A stretch of 64,000 nt of DNA from Gracilimonas tropica DSM 19535. GTDB taxonomy: Bacteria; Bacteroidota; Rhodothermia; Balneolales; Balneolaceae. Every line of letters starts with the position of its first letter. Positions within the stretch are counted from its first letter, which is position 1. Positions 1-9,060 of the stretch are shown here, piece after piece. A program made the translations under genes and the position numbers. A model generated the notes under the pieces. It ran no database searches, was not told the DNA's origin, and was given only the letters and a program-made list of their open reading frames with translations. The stretch spans positions 62,001-126,000 of the forward strand of contig NZ_AQXG01000002.1 in the NCBI RefSeq assembly GCF_000375425.1, given 5' to 3'.

Positions 1-3000
1 ACCAGAAAAGTATCTTCACTTTTGATGGCTTGTGGCCCCTGCCGGTATTCAATTTCCGCCAGCTGACTCAACGGAACCTGAGCGCCGGTTTTAGCAGGCA
101 CCAATAGCTCGTTGATAGCTTCCGGACTATCCCGCAATTCCCGGGCAAATCGTACGCGGATGGGGTAACGCTCCCGTCCTTCTACCGACGTAGAGACTGC
201 CATACCGCCCACTCCCATCGACATAAACTGCTGTACGTCTTCGATATTCAATCCATAGCGGGCAAGCTGCTCGCGATCCCATTTTACTTCCAGGTATGGC
301 TTTCCTACGATCCGCTCGGCAAACACCGATGAAGCTTTTATGCCTTCCACTTTGCGCAGCACCTCCTCCAGCTTCAATCCAAAGTCTTCGATCTCGCGAA
401 GGTCATTCCCTTTCACTTTGATGCCCATCGGAGCCCGCATACCTGATTGTAACATCACCAGACGTGTTTCGATGGGTTGAAGTTTGGGAGCAGAAGTCGT
501 TCCGGGCACTTTGGCGACTTTAACGATCTCGTCCCAAATGTCATCTGGCGACTGTATATGATCACGCCATTGGCGATAATATTTGCCGTCTTCGTCCGGA
601 ATGAGCTCGCCATTGGCATCTCTTTCATATTTCCCTTCAGCATTCACTTTAAACCGAATTCGGCGACCATCTTCATCGGTGCGATACTCTGATTTATAGA
701 GGATTACATTTTCAAACATAGAAACCGGGGCGGGATCCAAAGCCGATTCAGCCCGACCCATTTTTCCAACCACCAGCTTCACTTCTGGAATGGAACTCAC
801 GGCAAGATCGATCTTCTGCATCATGTCTTCAGCCTCCTCTACTCCAACATGCGGCATGGTAGTTGGCATATAGAGAAAGGCCCCTTCATCCAAAGCCGGC
901 ATGAATTCTTCACCCAAACCCGGAAATGCTTCACTGGCGGCCGTCCAGACTGACGTCTCACTGATCTCAAGTCCAACCGCATTAAATCCTTTGGATATAA
1001 AGCCGAAAGTTGCCGCAAAACCCAACCAGATCATCGCTCCAAAAAACACAAAGAAAGCAGGGATGGCGAGAAAGGTTTTCTTATGATCCAGGCACCAGCC
1101 GATAATGGATTCATAGTATCTGATGATCAACCAGAATACGAATAGTATAAGCGCAATGATCATCACTATGAAGATCAGGTTACCGAAGAAGGAAACCGAA
1201 GGGCCGAAAGGCAGCCAATAGGTTGTTAGTAACCACGTGACTACAACCACCGCTAAGGCATTATTCAATAAAGGAATGCGCCGGCGATAATTTTCACCGA
1301 GGAAATATCCGGCTCCGTTGATCAATCCAAATCCGAGGATCAGGAAACCTCCCCAGCCTGAGATGGTCAGCATAGTTACAAATCCGCCAATGACCAATAC
1401 CCCGTTCCAGCCAAGTTTCAATTTTGGTTTTTTGATCTTCAGCCCAAAGAACCAATGTGCAAAAGGCGGGATCAATGTTATGGTAATGATGATGGATGCG
1501 ATGAGCGCGAAGGTCTTAGTGTAGGCTAAAGGTTTGAACAATTTACCCTCGGCAGCAACCATCGTAAACACAGGCAAGAAGCTAACTATAGTGGTAGCAA
1601 TAGCCGTTAAAACCGCACCGGCCACTTCGACCGTGGCATTGTATATCACTTCCAAAAGTGACTCCTCTTCCACCTTTTCCTCCATATGCCGGAGCATGTT
1701 TTCGGAAAGGATTACGCCCATATCAACAATGGTTCCAATGGCAATTGCGATCCCGGAAAGAGCCACGATATTGGCATCTACCCCAAAGTATTTCATGGCA
1801 ATGAAGGTCATGAGTACCGCAACAGGCAGCATCATTGAAATGAGAAACGAGGTCCGCAGGTTCATCACCATTACAACGATCACTATGATGGTGATCAGAA
1901 TTTGCAGGGTGAGCGCTTCTTCGAGTGTACCCAGGGTTTCGGAGATCAGCGTGGAGCGATCATAAAATGGCACGATCGTGACTTTCGACTCTGTGCCGTC
2001 TTCCAGCGTTTTGGAAGGGAGTCCGGCTGAAATTTCTTCGATCTGGGCTTTCACATTATCGATCACCGCTTGCGGATTGGCCCCTTGTCGTGCTACCACT
2101 ACGCCACCAACAGCTTCGGCCCCTGCTTTATCGAGTGCGCCACGTCTTGGTGCGGGCCCCATACTTACAAAAGCCACATCCTGAATGCGAACGGGGGTGC
2201 CTTCCACTACTTTTACTACGGCCGATTCCAGATCTTCCAACTCTTGCACATAGCCAATTCCCCGAACCAAATACTCTGCATTGTTCAGCTCCACGGTTCT
2301 TGCGCCGGTTTCGGCATTGGCTTTCCGCACCGCATCGATCACTTGCGGCAGCGTGACCCCATAAGTTTTTAATTTATTGGGATTGATATCGACCTGGTAT
2401 TCTTTGATGTACCCGCCAATGGAAGCCACTTCGGCTACACCCTGAGCACCTGAGAGTCCATATCGAACATAGAAATCCTGAATAGAGCGCAATTCCTGTG
2501 GGTCCCACCCGCCGGTTGGATTCCCTTCACTGTCTCTGCCTTCTAAGGTGTACCAGAAGATCTGTCCCAATGCGGTAGCATCAGGACCCAAAGCCGGTTT
2601 GGCAGATTCGGGCAATGTTCCTGCTGGCAATGAATTCAACTTTTCGAGGATGCGGGAGCGACTCCAGTAATAATCCACGTTCTCTTCAAAGATCACATAG
2701 ATACTGGATAGTCCGGTCATAGAATTACTGCGCACGGTTTTAATGCCCGGAACCGTCAACAGTTGGGTGGTCAAAGGATAGGTTACCTGATCTTCAATAT
2801 CCTGGGGAGATTGTCCTTCCCACTCGGTATAAATGATCTGCTGGTTTTCTCCGAGATTTGGAATTGCATCTACCGGCACACGATCTCGAGGTAAGAAATC
2901 AAGGTTCCAGTTAAAAGGGGCAACCGCTAATCCCCACCCACACAGAATGAGCAGAAGTAACACAGCGACCAGCTTATTCTCCAGGAAAAACCGGATGGTC

Positions 3001-3011
3001 TTATTAAGCAT
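1..3011 (-). CDS. CusA/CzcA-type heavy-metal efflux RND permease (3' end outside window)
   Basis: This is the inner-membrane proton-driven pump subunit of a tripartite metal or cation efflux system of the HME-RND family. I translated it from the ATG at 3011; it stays open to the window edge for about 1003 codons. The N-terminus (MLNKTIRFFLENKLVAVLLL) is a first membrane helix. A periplasmic porter domain follows, then a block of membrane helices containing the RND motif region GIAIAIGTIVDMGVILSENM, and a second periplasmic half. Family members are about 1030-1050 residues or longer, so little is missing if it resembles CusA; Bacteroidota homologues can be longer. The substrate (Cu/Ag or Zn/Co/Cd) cannot be told from sequence alone. 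A His/Met/Cys-rich exported protein lies directly upstream on the same strand, which fits a metal role. The membrane-fusion and outer-membrane partners would lie beyond position 1. Confidence 0.93.
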   Translation of the reverse strand, partial: MLNKTIRFFLENKLVAVLLLLILCGWGLAVAPFNWNLDFLPRDRVPVDAIPNLGENQQIIYTEWEGQSPQDIEDQVTYPLTTQLLTVPGIKTVRSNSMTGLSSIYVIFEENVDYYWSRSRILEKLNSLPAGTLPESAKPALGPDATALGQIFWYTLEGRDSEGNPTGGWDPQELRSIQDFYVRYGLSGAQGVAEVASIGGYIKEYQVDINPNKLKTYGVTLPQVIDAVRKANAETGARTVELNNAEYLVRGIGYVQELEDLESAVVKVVEGTPVRIQDVAFVSMGPAPRRGALDKAGAEAVGGVVVARQGANPQAVIDNVKAQIEEISAGLPSKTLEDGTESKVTIVPFYDRSTLISETLGTLEEALTLQILITIIVIVVMVMNLRTSFLISMMLPVAVLMTFIAMKYFGVDANIVALSGIAIAIGTIVDMGVILSENMLRHMEEKVEEESLLEVIYNATVEVAGAVLTAIATTIVSFLPVFTMVAAEGKLFKPLAYTKTFALIASIIITITLIPPFAHWFFGLKIKKPKLKLGWNGVLVIGGFVTMLTISGWGGFLILGFGLINGAGYFLGENYRRRIPLLNNALAVVVVTWLLTTYWLPFGPSVSFFGNLIFIVMIIALILFVFWLIIRYYESIIGWCLDHKKTFLAIPAFFVFFGAMIWLGFAATFGFISKGFNAVGLEISETSVWTAASEAFPGLGEEFMPALDEGAFLYMPTTMPHVGVEEAEDMMQKIDLAVSSIPEVKLVVGKMGRAESALDPAPVSMFENVILYKSEYRTDEDGRRIRFKVNAEGKYERDANGELIPDEDGKYYRQWRDHIQSPDDIWDEIVKVAKVPGTTSAPKLQPIETRLVMLQSGMRAPMGIKVKGNDLREIEDFGLKLEEVLRKVEGIKASSVFAERIVGKPYLEVKWDREQLARYGLNIEDVQQFMSMGVGGMAVSTSVEGRERYPIRVRFARELRDSPEAINELLVPAKTGAQVPLSQLAEIEYRQGPQAIKSEDTFL

Positions 3012-3204
3012 GTTTTAATTGTTAGGAATTGATAAATGGTATTTGGTATTCGGTAAGAACATCATCCCGACAAAAACATATTTTGCTTGCAGGATTTAGA
3101 ATAGTAGACGTATCCAATTCAAGATTGAATGTCGAATGTTTTGCTATTCAATGTTCAGAACACGGGTCAGAAATAAGGCTACTGACTCTTGGATATACCA
3201 ATCC

Positions 3205-3699
3205 CTATTTCAGAAAAGTCTCGTTGAGCAAATAGATGGGCAGTGAAGAAAAATTATCAGAAACCGAACGTTGAAAAGATTGGTTTTTGGTTTCACTGAA
3301 ATGATCAGCAGAAAGTATTTGGGTGACAGCCAAAACAGGGGCTTTCACTTTAAGCTGCGCCTGGGCTTCGATGTTCAACGGAGCTTCATCAATGGAACAG
3401 GCACATGCAAAACCAAAGTCGTGAGCCTGATGATGCTTGGGCATCCGGTGGGTATCATCCATTTCCATTGGACAATCTTCGGCATGCGATGACATCGAAT
3501 GATGGATCTCTCCGATCCCGGCTTCACACACTTCCTCAGTCATAGCATGCAATCCCGCAGGAATTGAAATACCTGCGATGATGCTTACACTCAAAAGTGT
3601 TGCTAAAAATCGGTATGTGGCTGAAATTTTCACACCCAATAATACATCTTTTAAACGTCCTCTGAAAGGAATATCAAAATTCTGCACACTTCTTTCCAA
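3205..3699 (-). CDS. His/Met/Cys-rich putative exported metal-binding protein
   Basis: I do not recognise a named family. The 164-residue reading frame has one hydrophobic segment (about residues 27-50), followed by a stretch rich in His, Met and Cys: MTEEVCEAGIGEIHHSMSSH, then HRMPKHHQAH and the pair CAC. Such residue clusters commonly bind Cu, Ag or Zn. If translation starts at the GTG of Val22 instead of Met1, the N-terminus becomes a classic signal peptide ending near AGLHA, which I find more likely. The gene lies 190 bp upstream of the RND metal pump on the same strand. It may be a periplasmic metal chaperone or sensor for that system; this is inference from context. Confidence 0.6.
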   Translation of the reverse strand: MERSVQNFDIPFRGRLKDVLLGVKISATYRFLATLLSVSIIAGISIPAGLHAMTEEVCEAGIGEIHHSMSSHAEDCPMEMDDTHRMPKHHQAHDFGFACACSIDEAPLNIEAQAQLKVKAPVLAVTQILSADHFSETKNQSFQRSVSDNFSSLPIYLLNETFLK

Positions 3700-3877
3700 A
3701 TAAGATAAATAGTGTTAACACTGTCACTGACAAAATTTTTCTGTTTTCTTAATTCGGATGTGGAACAAATTCCGATTTTATCTGTTATATAGAATGTCCT
3801 TCCTCAAATTGTAACAATCCCTCCCCCATAATCTCTTTTTAGGGAAGGGCTTTTTAATTCTACTACCTACTTTTGCC

Positions 3878-5227
3878 ATGCAGAATAATATTCTCTCCCT
3901 GTTTTTGTTTCTATTTCTTGGCTTGATGGCCATCAGTTGTGACCAGATTCCCAACGAACCGGTTCCTGAGCCGCCCATTCAGGATGAAATCGAACCCATC
4001 ATTCAGGTGGCGGATACCTTATATGGGGATCTTGGAAAAGCTTCCATTTTATTCATCCCCGATTATTTTGAAAGCAAGGTGCCGTTTACTTCAGCTGATT
4101 TGTATGGAGACCATCTGAAATTCACGGCGCTTTCGGAAGATTCCTTTCGTGTGGTTCACTCTCGCGATACTACCGGTAATTTTGTGATACATGCAGAATT
4201 GAAGAATGAGGATGACTTTGAATTGGATACTGAACTTATTTATGCCATCTCAGGATCGGATTCTACCCCGGATGAACCGGTTTTCGAGCCTGCGGAAATC
4301 ACCCAAACCGGCTCTCTGATCTCGGGAAAACAAGGCGATTCTGTAGAATTCAGCATTTTCGACTATTTTGAAAGCGATGCAGAATTTACTTCGGTAGTTC
4401 TCTATTCTGATGATATCTCCATCGACTCCCTGGGCAATGGAAATTTCAGGTTAAGTCAACCGGATGACCTTTCAGGAGATTTCCTGATTAACGTAGAAAT
4501 CCAAAATGCTGACCAACAAAAACTTGAGGCTGCTTTGACCTACGAAATTGAACCTCAGCCGGAACCGGAACCACCGGCTCCTTCCGATGAAACCCTGGTG
4601 ATCATGCCCCTGGGCGACAGTATGACGAACGATTCGCGCCCAAGGGTAAAACTTTGGAATTTACTGGAAGCCGATGGCCACGATCTGGATTATGTTGGAA
4701 ATCAGCGGCAGAATAGCTCCATCCCTGATCCTGACCATGAAGGCGTGGGTGGTATTAAGATTCAGGGCATCATGGATAAAGCAGAATCGCTGATGAAAAC
4801 GCATCGTCCTAAATACGTGGCGCTGATGGTTGGCACCAACGACATCGCCTGGTACTTTGATGAAACCGGACAGGAGATCGCAGACCGTTGGAACAAACTG
4901 ATCGATCTTATTTATGAATCTTCCGACCCGGGAACGTACATCCTTGCGGCTACGATACCCCCCGTTTCTTCTGATAATGTGGGGAAATCAGGGATGGAAA
5001 CCCAGGATCGTGCCGTACTCGTTAAGCAATACAATGCCGCTCTCCGGGAGCATATCAAAGACAGACGGGCAAACGGAGATCGTATAATCCTTGCCGATAT
5101 GGAAGCAGCTTTAAACCCAAGCCAGCATCTCTCCGGCGATGGCGTGCATTTGAACGCAGAAGGGTATGCGATCATGGGAACCGTTTATTACCAAGCAATG
5201 AATAAAGCGCTGAATGAAGAGAATTGA
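3878..5227 (+). CDS. SGNH/GDSL-family hydrolase lipoprotein with two N-terminal repeats
   Basis: This is a 449-residue predicted lipoprotein: the N-terminus is a hydrophobic signal ending in the lipobox AISC, with Cys21 as lipid anchor. Residues about 45-225 contain two related repeats of some 80 residues (SILFIPDYFESKVPFTS and VEFSIFDYFESDAEFTS), probably beta-sandwich modules, followed by a Pro/Glu linker. The C-terminal half is an SGNH esterase domain: block I GDS (Ser about 247), block III GTND (about 318-321) and block V DGVH (Asp about 421, His about 424). This arrangement suggests a surface or periplasmic esterase, for instance a carbohydrate or acyl esterase; the substrate is unknown. 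It stands alone. A TACTTTTG motif lies at 3868-3875, so close to the ATG that it would give a leaderless message if it were the -7 element. Confidence 0.88.
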   Translation: MQNNILSLFLFLFLGLMAISCDQIPNEPVPEPPIQDEIEPIIQVADTLYGDLGKASILFIPDYFESKVPFTSADLYGDHLKFTALSEDSFRVVHSRDTTGNFVIHAELKNEDDFELDTELIYAISGSDSTPDEPVFEPAEITQTGSLISGKQGDSVEFSIFDYFESDAEFTSVVLYSDDISIDSLGNGNFRLSQPDDLSGDFLINVEIQNADQQKLEAALTYEIEPQPEPEPPAPSDETLVIMPLGDSMTNDSRPRVKLWNLLEADGHDLDYVGNQRQNSSIPDPDHEGVGGIKIQGIMDKAESLMKTHRPKYVALMVGTNDIAWYFDETGQEIADRWNKLIDLIYESSDPGTYILAATIPPVSSDNVGKSGMETQDRAVLVKQYNAALREHIKDRRANGDRIILADMEAALNPSQHLSGDGVHLNAEGYAIMGTVYYQAMNKALNEEN

Positions 5228-5373
5228 TCTTTCTGATAATTCATCGCATCAATAATGCATTAGTGCCGTAATAATGGTTCGGTTTCACAGAAAGAAATCA
5301 AAAGACTGCTGTCTGAAACTTTTTCCGATCATTTAAAAAAAGAAATCAAAATTCACCCGGCGAATTGCTAATT

Positions 5374-5381
5374 TAACTTTG
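5374..5381 (+). promoter_or_regulatory. Candidate Bacteroidota-type -7 promoter element (TAACTTTG)
   Basis: TAACTTTG matches the TAnnTTTG -7 consensus of Bacteroidota-type primary sigma factors. It lies 132 bp upstream of the ABC-F start codon, and a dyad AGATT-A-AATCT follows at 5400-5410. A clear -33 TTG is not seen at the expected distance. Confidence 0.4.
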
Positions 5382-5441
5382 CTTAATCCGGGTTAGCTTA
5401 GATTAAATCTTAACTACACAACCTATCACACACGTATTGCC

Positions 5442-5567
5442 ATGAAAATTCAAATGAGTCATTCCGCCCCATCCACAAAAATGTCTCATTCCATCTTGAA
5501 ATTTCATGCAAGTTCTTCTAAACAACATTTCATTTTCTTACCCTGCTGGTCAGCTGTTATTTCATAA
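5442..5567 (+). other. Possible leader ORF overlapping the start of the ABC-F gene
   Basis: A 41-codon frame (starting MKIQMSHSAPSTKMSHSILK, ending at the TAA at 5565-5567) begins upstream of the ABC-F gene and runs across its start codon in another frame. ABC-F genes are often controlled by ribosome-stalling leader peptides, so the position is suggestive. I cannot see coding bias in so short a frame. Confidence 0.25.
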
Positions 5568-7098
5568 TTTCAATTTTTCACTTGAACCGGGTGAAAAAGC
5601 AGCCCTCGTTGGAGATAACGGAACAGGAAAATCTACTTTACTAAAAATAATAGCAGGCCTTCGGCCTCCCTCCTCCGGTTCCATTCAGATCGGTTCCCCG
5701 TTTTGGTACGTTCCTCAGCATATCGGTCAGTTTGATCATTTTACGGTAGCACAAGTTCTGCAAATTCAGGTAAAACTGGATGCACTTCATGCCATAGAAC
5801 AGGGATCTGTAAATCAGCATTATTTTGACTTGATCGGCAATGATTGGGATTTCACAGAACGTTACCAGGCTGCACTTGAGTTTTGGCAGCTCCCTAAAAT
5901 TCCTTTGGAATGCAGGTTTGGGTTATGCAGCGGAGGCCAAAAAACAAGGCTTTTCCTGGCGGGAATTCAGGTTCATCAACCCAAACTGGTACTGATGGAT
6001 GAACCCACCAATCACCTTGATGATTCGGGAAGAAAAATCGTTTACGACTTCATAAAAACCACAAATTGTGATCTGCTATCTGTGAGCCATGACCGACAAC
6101 TTCTGGATCTTTGTAATCCCATCTACGAACTCTCCTCGATTGGCGTAAAAAAATATGGCGGCAATTACAGCTTTTATGAAGAACAAAAAAGGATCGAGAC
6201 GGAAGCATTAGAAGATCAGATCCGGCATGCTCAAAAAACCATTTCAGAGAATAAGAAAAAGCACCGGGATACTTTGCAAAGAAAGCAGAAACTCGATGCC
6301 CGGGGCAGTAAAAAAGCGAGGAAGGAAAATATCCCGAAAATATTGGCTCACGCCATGAAGAATAAGGCCGAAAACTCTTCCTCTAAACTTAATGAGGCGC
6401 ACCTAACTAAAATTGAAGAAAGCAGAGAACACCTGAATTCATTGAGAGAAAAGAAACGACAACAGAATGATATTAAAATATCCATTCAGGATGCTTCAAT
6501 CCGTGATGGCAAAATTCTTTTCACAGCGAAAGGGCTTAATTACAGCTATCCGGATTCAGTTACTGTTTTTGCAGAACCCCTCCGGTTCAAGATAAGATCA
6601 GGAGACAGAATCAGGATCAAGGGTAAAAACGGATCCGGAAAAACCACACTCATTAAGTTATTGAAGCAAGAAATCAAACCAACTTCGGGGATACTTGAGG
6701 TCAAAGCAAATCATGTAAGCGTATTAGACCAGGAATACCGATTCATTGATCGGGAATGCACCATCCTCCAACAAGTAAAAGCAGCGAATGAAGTATCTGT
6801 AGCTGACCATGAGTTAAAGGCAATGTTACACCGGTATCTGGTCCCCAAACCAATGTGGACGCTGAAAAATCAGTTCCTCAGTGGAGGAGAATTAATGCGG
6901 CTTTCCCTATGCTGTATGTCACTTACAGAAGAAAAGCCTGAGGTCATTATTTTAGATGAACCCACTAATAACCTTGATCTGCGAAATCTGAAGATCTTTG
7001 CTGATGCACTTTCAAATTACTCAGGTACCCTACTTGTCGTTTCGCATGATGAGTATTTTATAGAAGAAATCGGATTAGATAGAACGATCATCATTTGA
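5506..7098 (+). CDS. ABC-F family ATPase (duplicated ABC domains)
   Basis: This 530-residue soluble protein has two ABC ATPase domains and no membrane segment, the layout of the ABC-F family, whose members act on the ribosome (translation factors or antibiotic ribosome protection). Domain 1: Walker A GDNGTGKST (36-44), signature CSGGQ (about 141), Walker B LVLMDEPTNHLD (about 161-172). Domain 2: Walker A GKNGSGKTT (about 372-380), signature LSGGE (about 458), Walker B IILDEPTNNLD (about 482). A Lys/Glu-rich linker of about 90 residues (roughly 225-315) joins them, as in the P-site tRNA interaction motif of this family. It is shorter than EttA (555) and Uup (635). Whether it gives drug resistance cannot be decided from sequence. 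A short upstream frame overlaps its start. Confidence 0.92.
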   Translation: MQVLLNNISFSYPAGQLLFHNFNFSLEPGEKAALVGDNGTGKSTLLKIIAGLRPPSSGSIQIGSPFWYVPQHIGQFDHFTVAQVLQIQVKLDALHAIEQGSVNQHYFDLIGNDWDFTERYQAALEFWQLPKIPLECRFGLCSGGQKTRLFLAGIQVHQPKLVLMDEPTNHLDDSGRKIVYDFIKTTNCDLLSVSHDRQLLDLCNPIYELSSIGVKKYGGNYSFYEEQKRIETEALEDQIRHAQKTISENKKKHRDTLQRKQKLDARGSKKARKENIPKILAHAMKNKAENSSSKLNEAHLTKIEESREHLNSLREKKRQQNDIKISIQDASIRDGKILFTAKGLNYSYPDSVTVFAEPLRFKIRSGDRIRIKGKNGSGKTTLIKLLKQEIKPTSGILEVKANHVSVLDQEYRFIDRECTILQQVKAANEVSVADHELKAMLHRYLVPKPMWTLKNQFLSGGELMRLSLCCMSLTEEKPEVIILDEPTNNLDLRNLKIFADALSNYSGTLLVVSHDEYFIEEIGLDRTIII

Positions 7099-7292
7099 AA
7101 TCAGGCCCAAAACTTTTGTTCAATGAAACAACTAAAATGAGGGAAGGTTTGAATGAACCGATACCTCATTATCTATCACTGCAATAGATTGATTAGAATG
7201 CCTTCTTGCTGATAAAACTATCGTATCAAGCATAAACATCCGTATCTTTTGGTCTGTTTATTTTAGTTGTTTCATCAAAAAAGAGGTCTTCC

Positions 7293-8477
7293 ATCAGTAC
7301 GCGCATTCTCAGCTTTTTAAAAAGAAATTTTCTACTCATTCTTGGCATCATTTTTATCGCGCTGGCCATGCGTTCTCCGCTATCCGGCGTAGGGCCGCTT
7401 ACCGAATACATTCAGACTGCACTGGGACTTTCTTACAGCATGATCGGCCTTATCACCACCCTTCCCCTGATCTGCTTTGCGGCGCTGTCGGGATTTACAC
7501 TTTATTTTACCCAGCGCTTTGGCCTGGAAGTTACATTAGGCGCTGCATTGGTGATCTTGACGACAGGGATTATCGGCCGTTCGTTTGCCAATATCCCTGC
7601 TTTATATGCGGGGACACTCTTTCTTGGGATCGGAATCGCCGTCATGAATGTACTAATGCCTTCTATCGTGAAAAGAGACTTCCCCGAACATTCGGGCTTC
7701 ATGACCAGTTTGTACTCCGGTGTGATGGGAATCGGGGCCACGCTGGGAGCCGGAATTAGTGTCCCCCTGGCACATGCCACTGATTGGCAATTTTCCCTGG
7801 GCAGCTGGGCGATATTTCCTCTTTTAGGATTTTTACTATGGATTCCTCAGCTGAAGAACCGTACCAAACCAAAAAACCCGATCCATATCATAAGCGCCAT
7901 CAAAAAGTTGGGAGCTTCCGGTATTGCATGGCAGATCGCCCTCTTCATGGGTTTACAATCTCTTATCTTTTATGCAGTACTTGCCTGGTTGCCGGAAATC
8001 ATGATCGAAAGAGGATTGAGCCCCACTAATGCAGGATTTATTTTATCCATTTCACAAGCCACGGGGATCTTAGGTTCTTTGGTGATCCCGATCATAGCGG
8101 GACGGTTTAAGGATCAGCGACGGATCGTGCTCATTACCGGAACCATGGAGATCATCGGTATTACCGGCATTCTGTTTTTTGATACCTTCCTTGTTTCTGC
8201 ATGGATAGGAATTCTCGGTTTTGGGTTGGGAGGTAATTTCAGCCTTGCTTTACTTTTTATGGTACTTCGGGCCGATTCCGCTGAACTCACAACCGGACTT
8301 TCCGGAATGGCTCAGTCGGCAGGTTACTTTGTTGCAGCTTTTGGGCCTGTTTTATTTGGGATCATTCATGATGTAACGCTTAGTTGGAATCTTCCTCTAT
8401 ACGCCATGCTCATCATTGCAGCTGTACAACTTGCTTTCGGTTTAGGTGCCGCCCGAAACAGAACCATCACAGGCTGA
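7293..8477 (+). CDS. MFS transporter, CynX/NimT-like; true start unclear
   Basis: This is a major facilitator superfamily permease with about 11-12 hydrophobic helices, resembling the CynX/NimT (cyanate or nitroimidazole) group through the RSPLSGVGPL motif near the N-terminus and GxxGxxLG-like turns. The first ATG is at 7368, but that would cut helix 1 in half. The same frame upstream (7293-7367) encodes a cytosolic basic stretch and the first half of a typical helix 1 (RNFLLILGIIFIALA), with a purine-rich AAGAGG at 7281-7286. No ATG, GTG or TTG occurs in this frame back to the stop at 7233-7235. So either a rare start (ATC 7293, ATT or CTG) is used, or a base is wrong or mutated. I give the extended frame as the likely protein. 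The substrate is unknown. Confidence 0.75.
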   Translation: MSTRILSFLKRNFLLILGIIFIALAMRSPLSGVGPLTEYIQTALGLSYSMIGLITTLPLICFAALSGFTLYFTQRFGLEVTLGAALVILTTGIIGRSFANIPALYAGTLFLGIGIAVMNVLMPSIVKRDFPEHSGFMTSLYSGVMGIGATLGAGISVPLAHATDWQFSLGSWAIFPLLGFLLWIPQLKNRTKPKNPIHIISAIKKLGASGIAWQIALFMGLQSLIFYAVLAWLPEIMIERGLSPTNAGFILSISQATGILGSLVIPIIAGRFKDQRRIVLITGTMEIIGITGILFFDTFLVSAWIGILGFGLGGNFSLALLFMVLRADSAELTTGLSGMAQSAGYFVAAFGPVLFGIIHDVTLSWNLPLYAMLIIAAVQLAFGLGAARNRTITG

Positions 8478-8594
8478 CAGCCGATCTCACTCGTACATTT
8501 CCCTACTGCACATAAAGGAAATGGCGGGCAATCAGATACGCCTTGACTCCCTATCATTTATGTAACCAATAATATAAGTGAAGGAGAGATAACC

Positions 8595-8795
8595 ATGTCA
8601 TTAGCCAAAGTTATAGAAGTGATCGCTGAGGGAGAAACAATGGAGAAAGCCATTGAAAATGCGGTCAAGCATGCATCCAAAACCGTCCATAATATCAAAA
8701 GCGTGTACTGTGAGAATATTCAGGGCGTTGTTTCCAAAAACCGGGTCGAAAAATACCGCGTAAATGCCAAAATCACCTTCGTATTGGATGAGTAA
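8595..8795 (+). CDS. Dodecin family flavin-binding protein
   Basis: The 66-residue protein matches the dodecin family closely: KVIEVIAEG at the start, ASKTVHNIKSV in the middle, and YRVNAKITFVLDE at the end. Dodecins assemble into hollow dodecamers that store or buffer flavins (FMN, riboflavin, lumichrome) in the cytosol. A strong ribosome binding site, GAAGGAG, lies about 10 bases before the ATG. The position that holds the flavin-stacking Trp in characterised dodecins is Tyr38 here (SVYCEN), so flavin binding may differ. The gene stands alone; a TPP riboswitch aptamer follows 265 bp downstream on the same strand. Confidence 0.93.
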   Translation: MSLAKVIEVIAEGETMEKAIENAVKHASKTVHNIKSVYCENIQGVVSKNRVEKYRVNAKITFVLDE

Positions 8796-9060
8796 GATGA
8801 CCGGGGAGGTTTCGTGTAAGAAAAAATTGTACATCGCAATAAAATTTCGCCTTACATGCGGTTCCCATTTTAAGCAGTACATTGCTCACAGAAACAAGAG
8901 AGAGCATTTGACAACTTGAACTTGCACAGTCTTTGGTTGTACTACGGTACTTCCGGGGATAATGCCTGAATCAGTGACCGGGCATTCTTAGCTCTTCCAC
9001 TAAAGAAAAGAAAAGTGTGCAACGGTCCATGTTGTTGATATGTAATGTATTGGCAACAGA
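8796..9060 (+). other. Noncoding stretch between dodecin gene and TPP riboswitch
   Basis: No gene is supported here. I see one hairpin with AATGCC (8961-8966) pairing with GGCATT (8981-8986), and a TGTAAG/CTTACA dyad around 8815-8855. The transcript carrying the riboswitch must start in this stretch or read through from the dodecin gene, but I cannot identify its promoter with confidence. Confidence 0.3.

Noticed and set aside
2070..2372. Plus-strand frames inside the RND pump gene
   Set aside because: They are shadows of the long minus-strand gene and show no independent family features.
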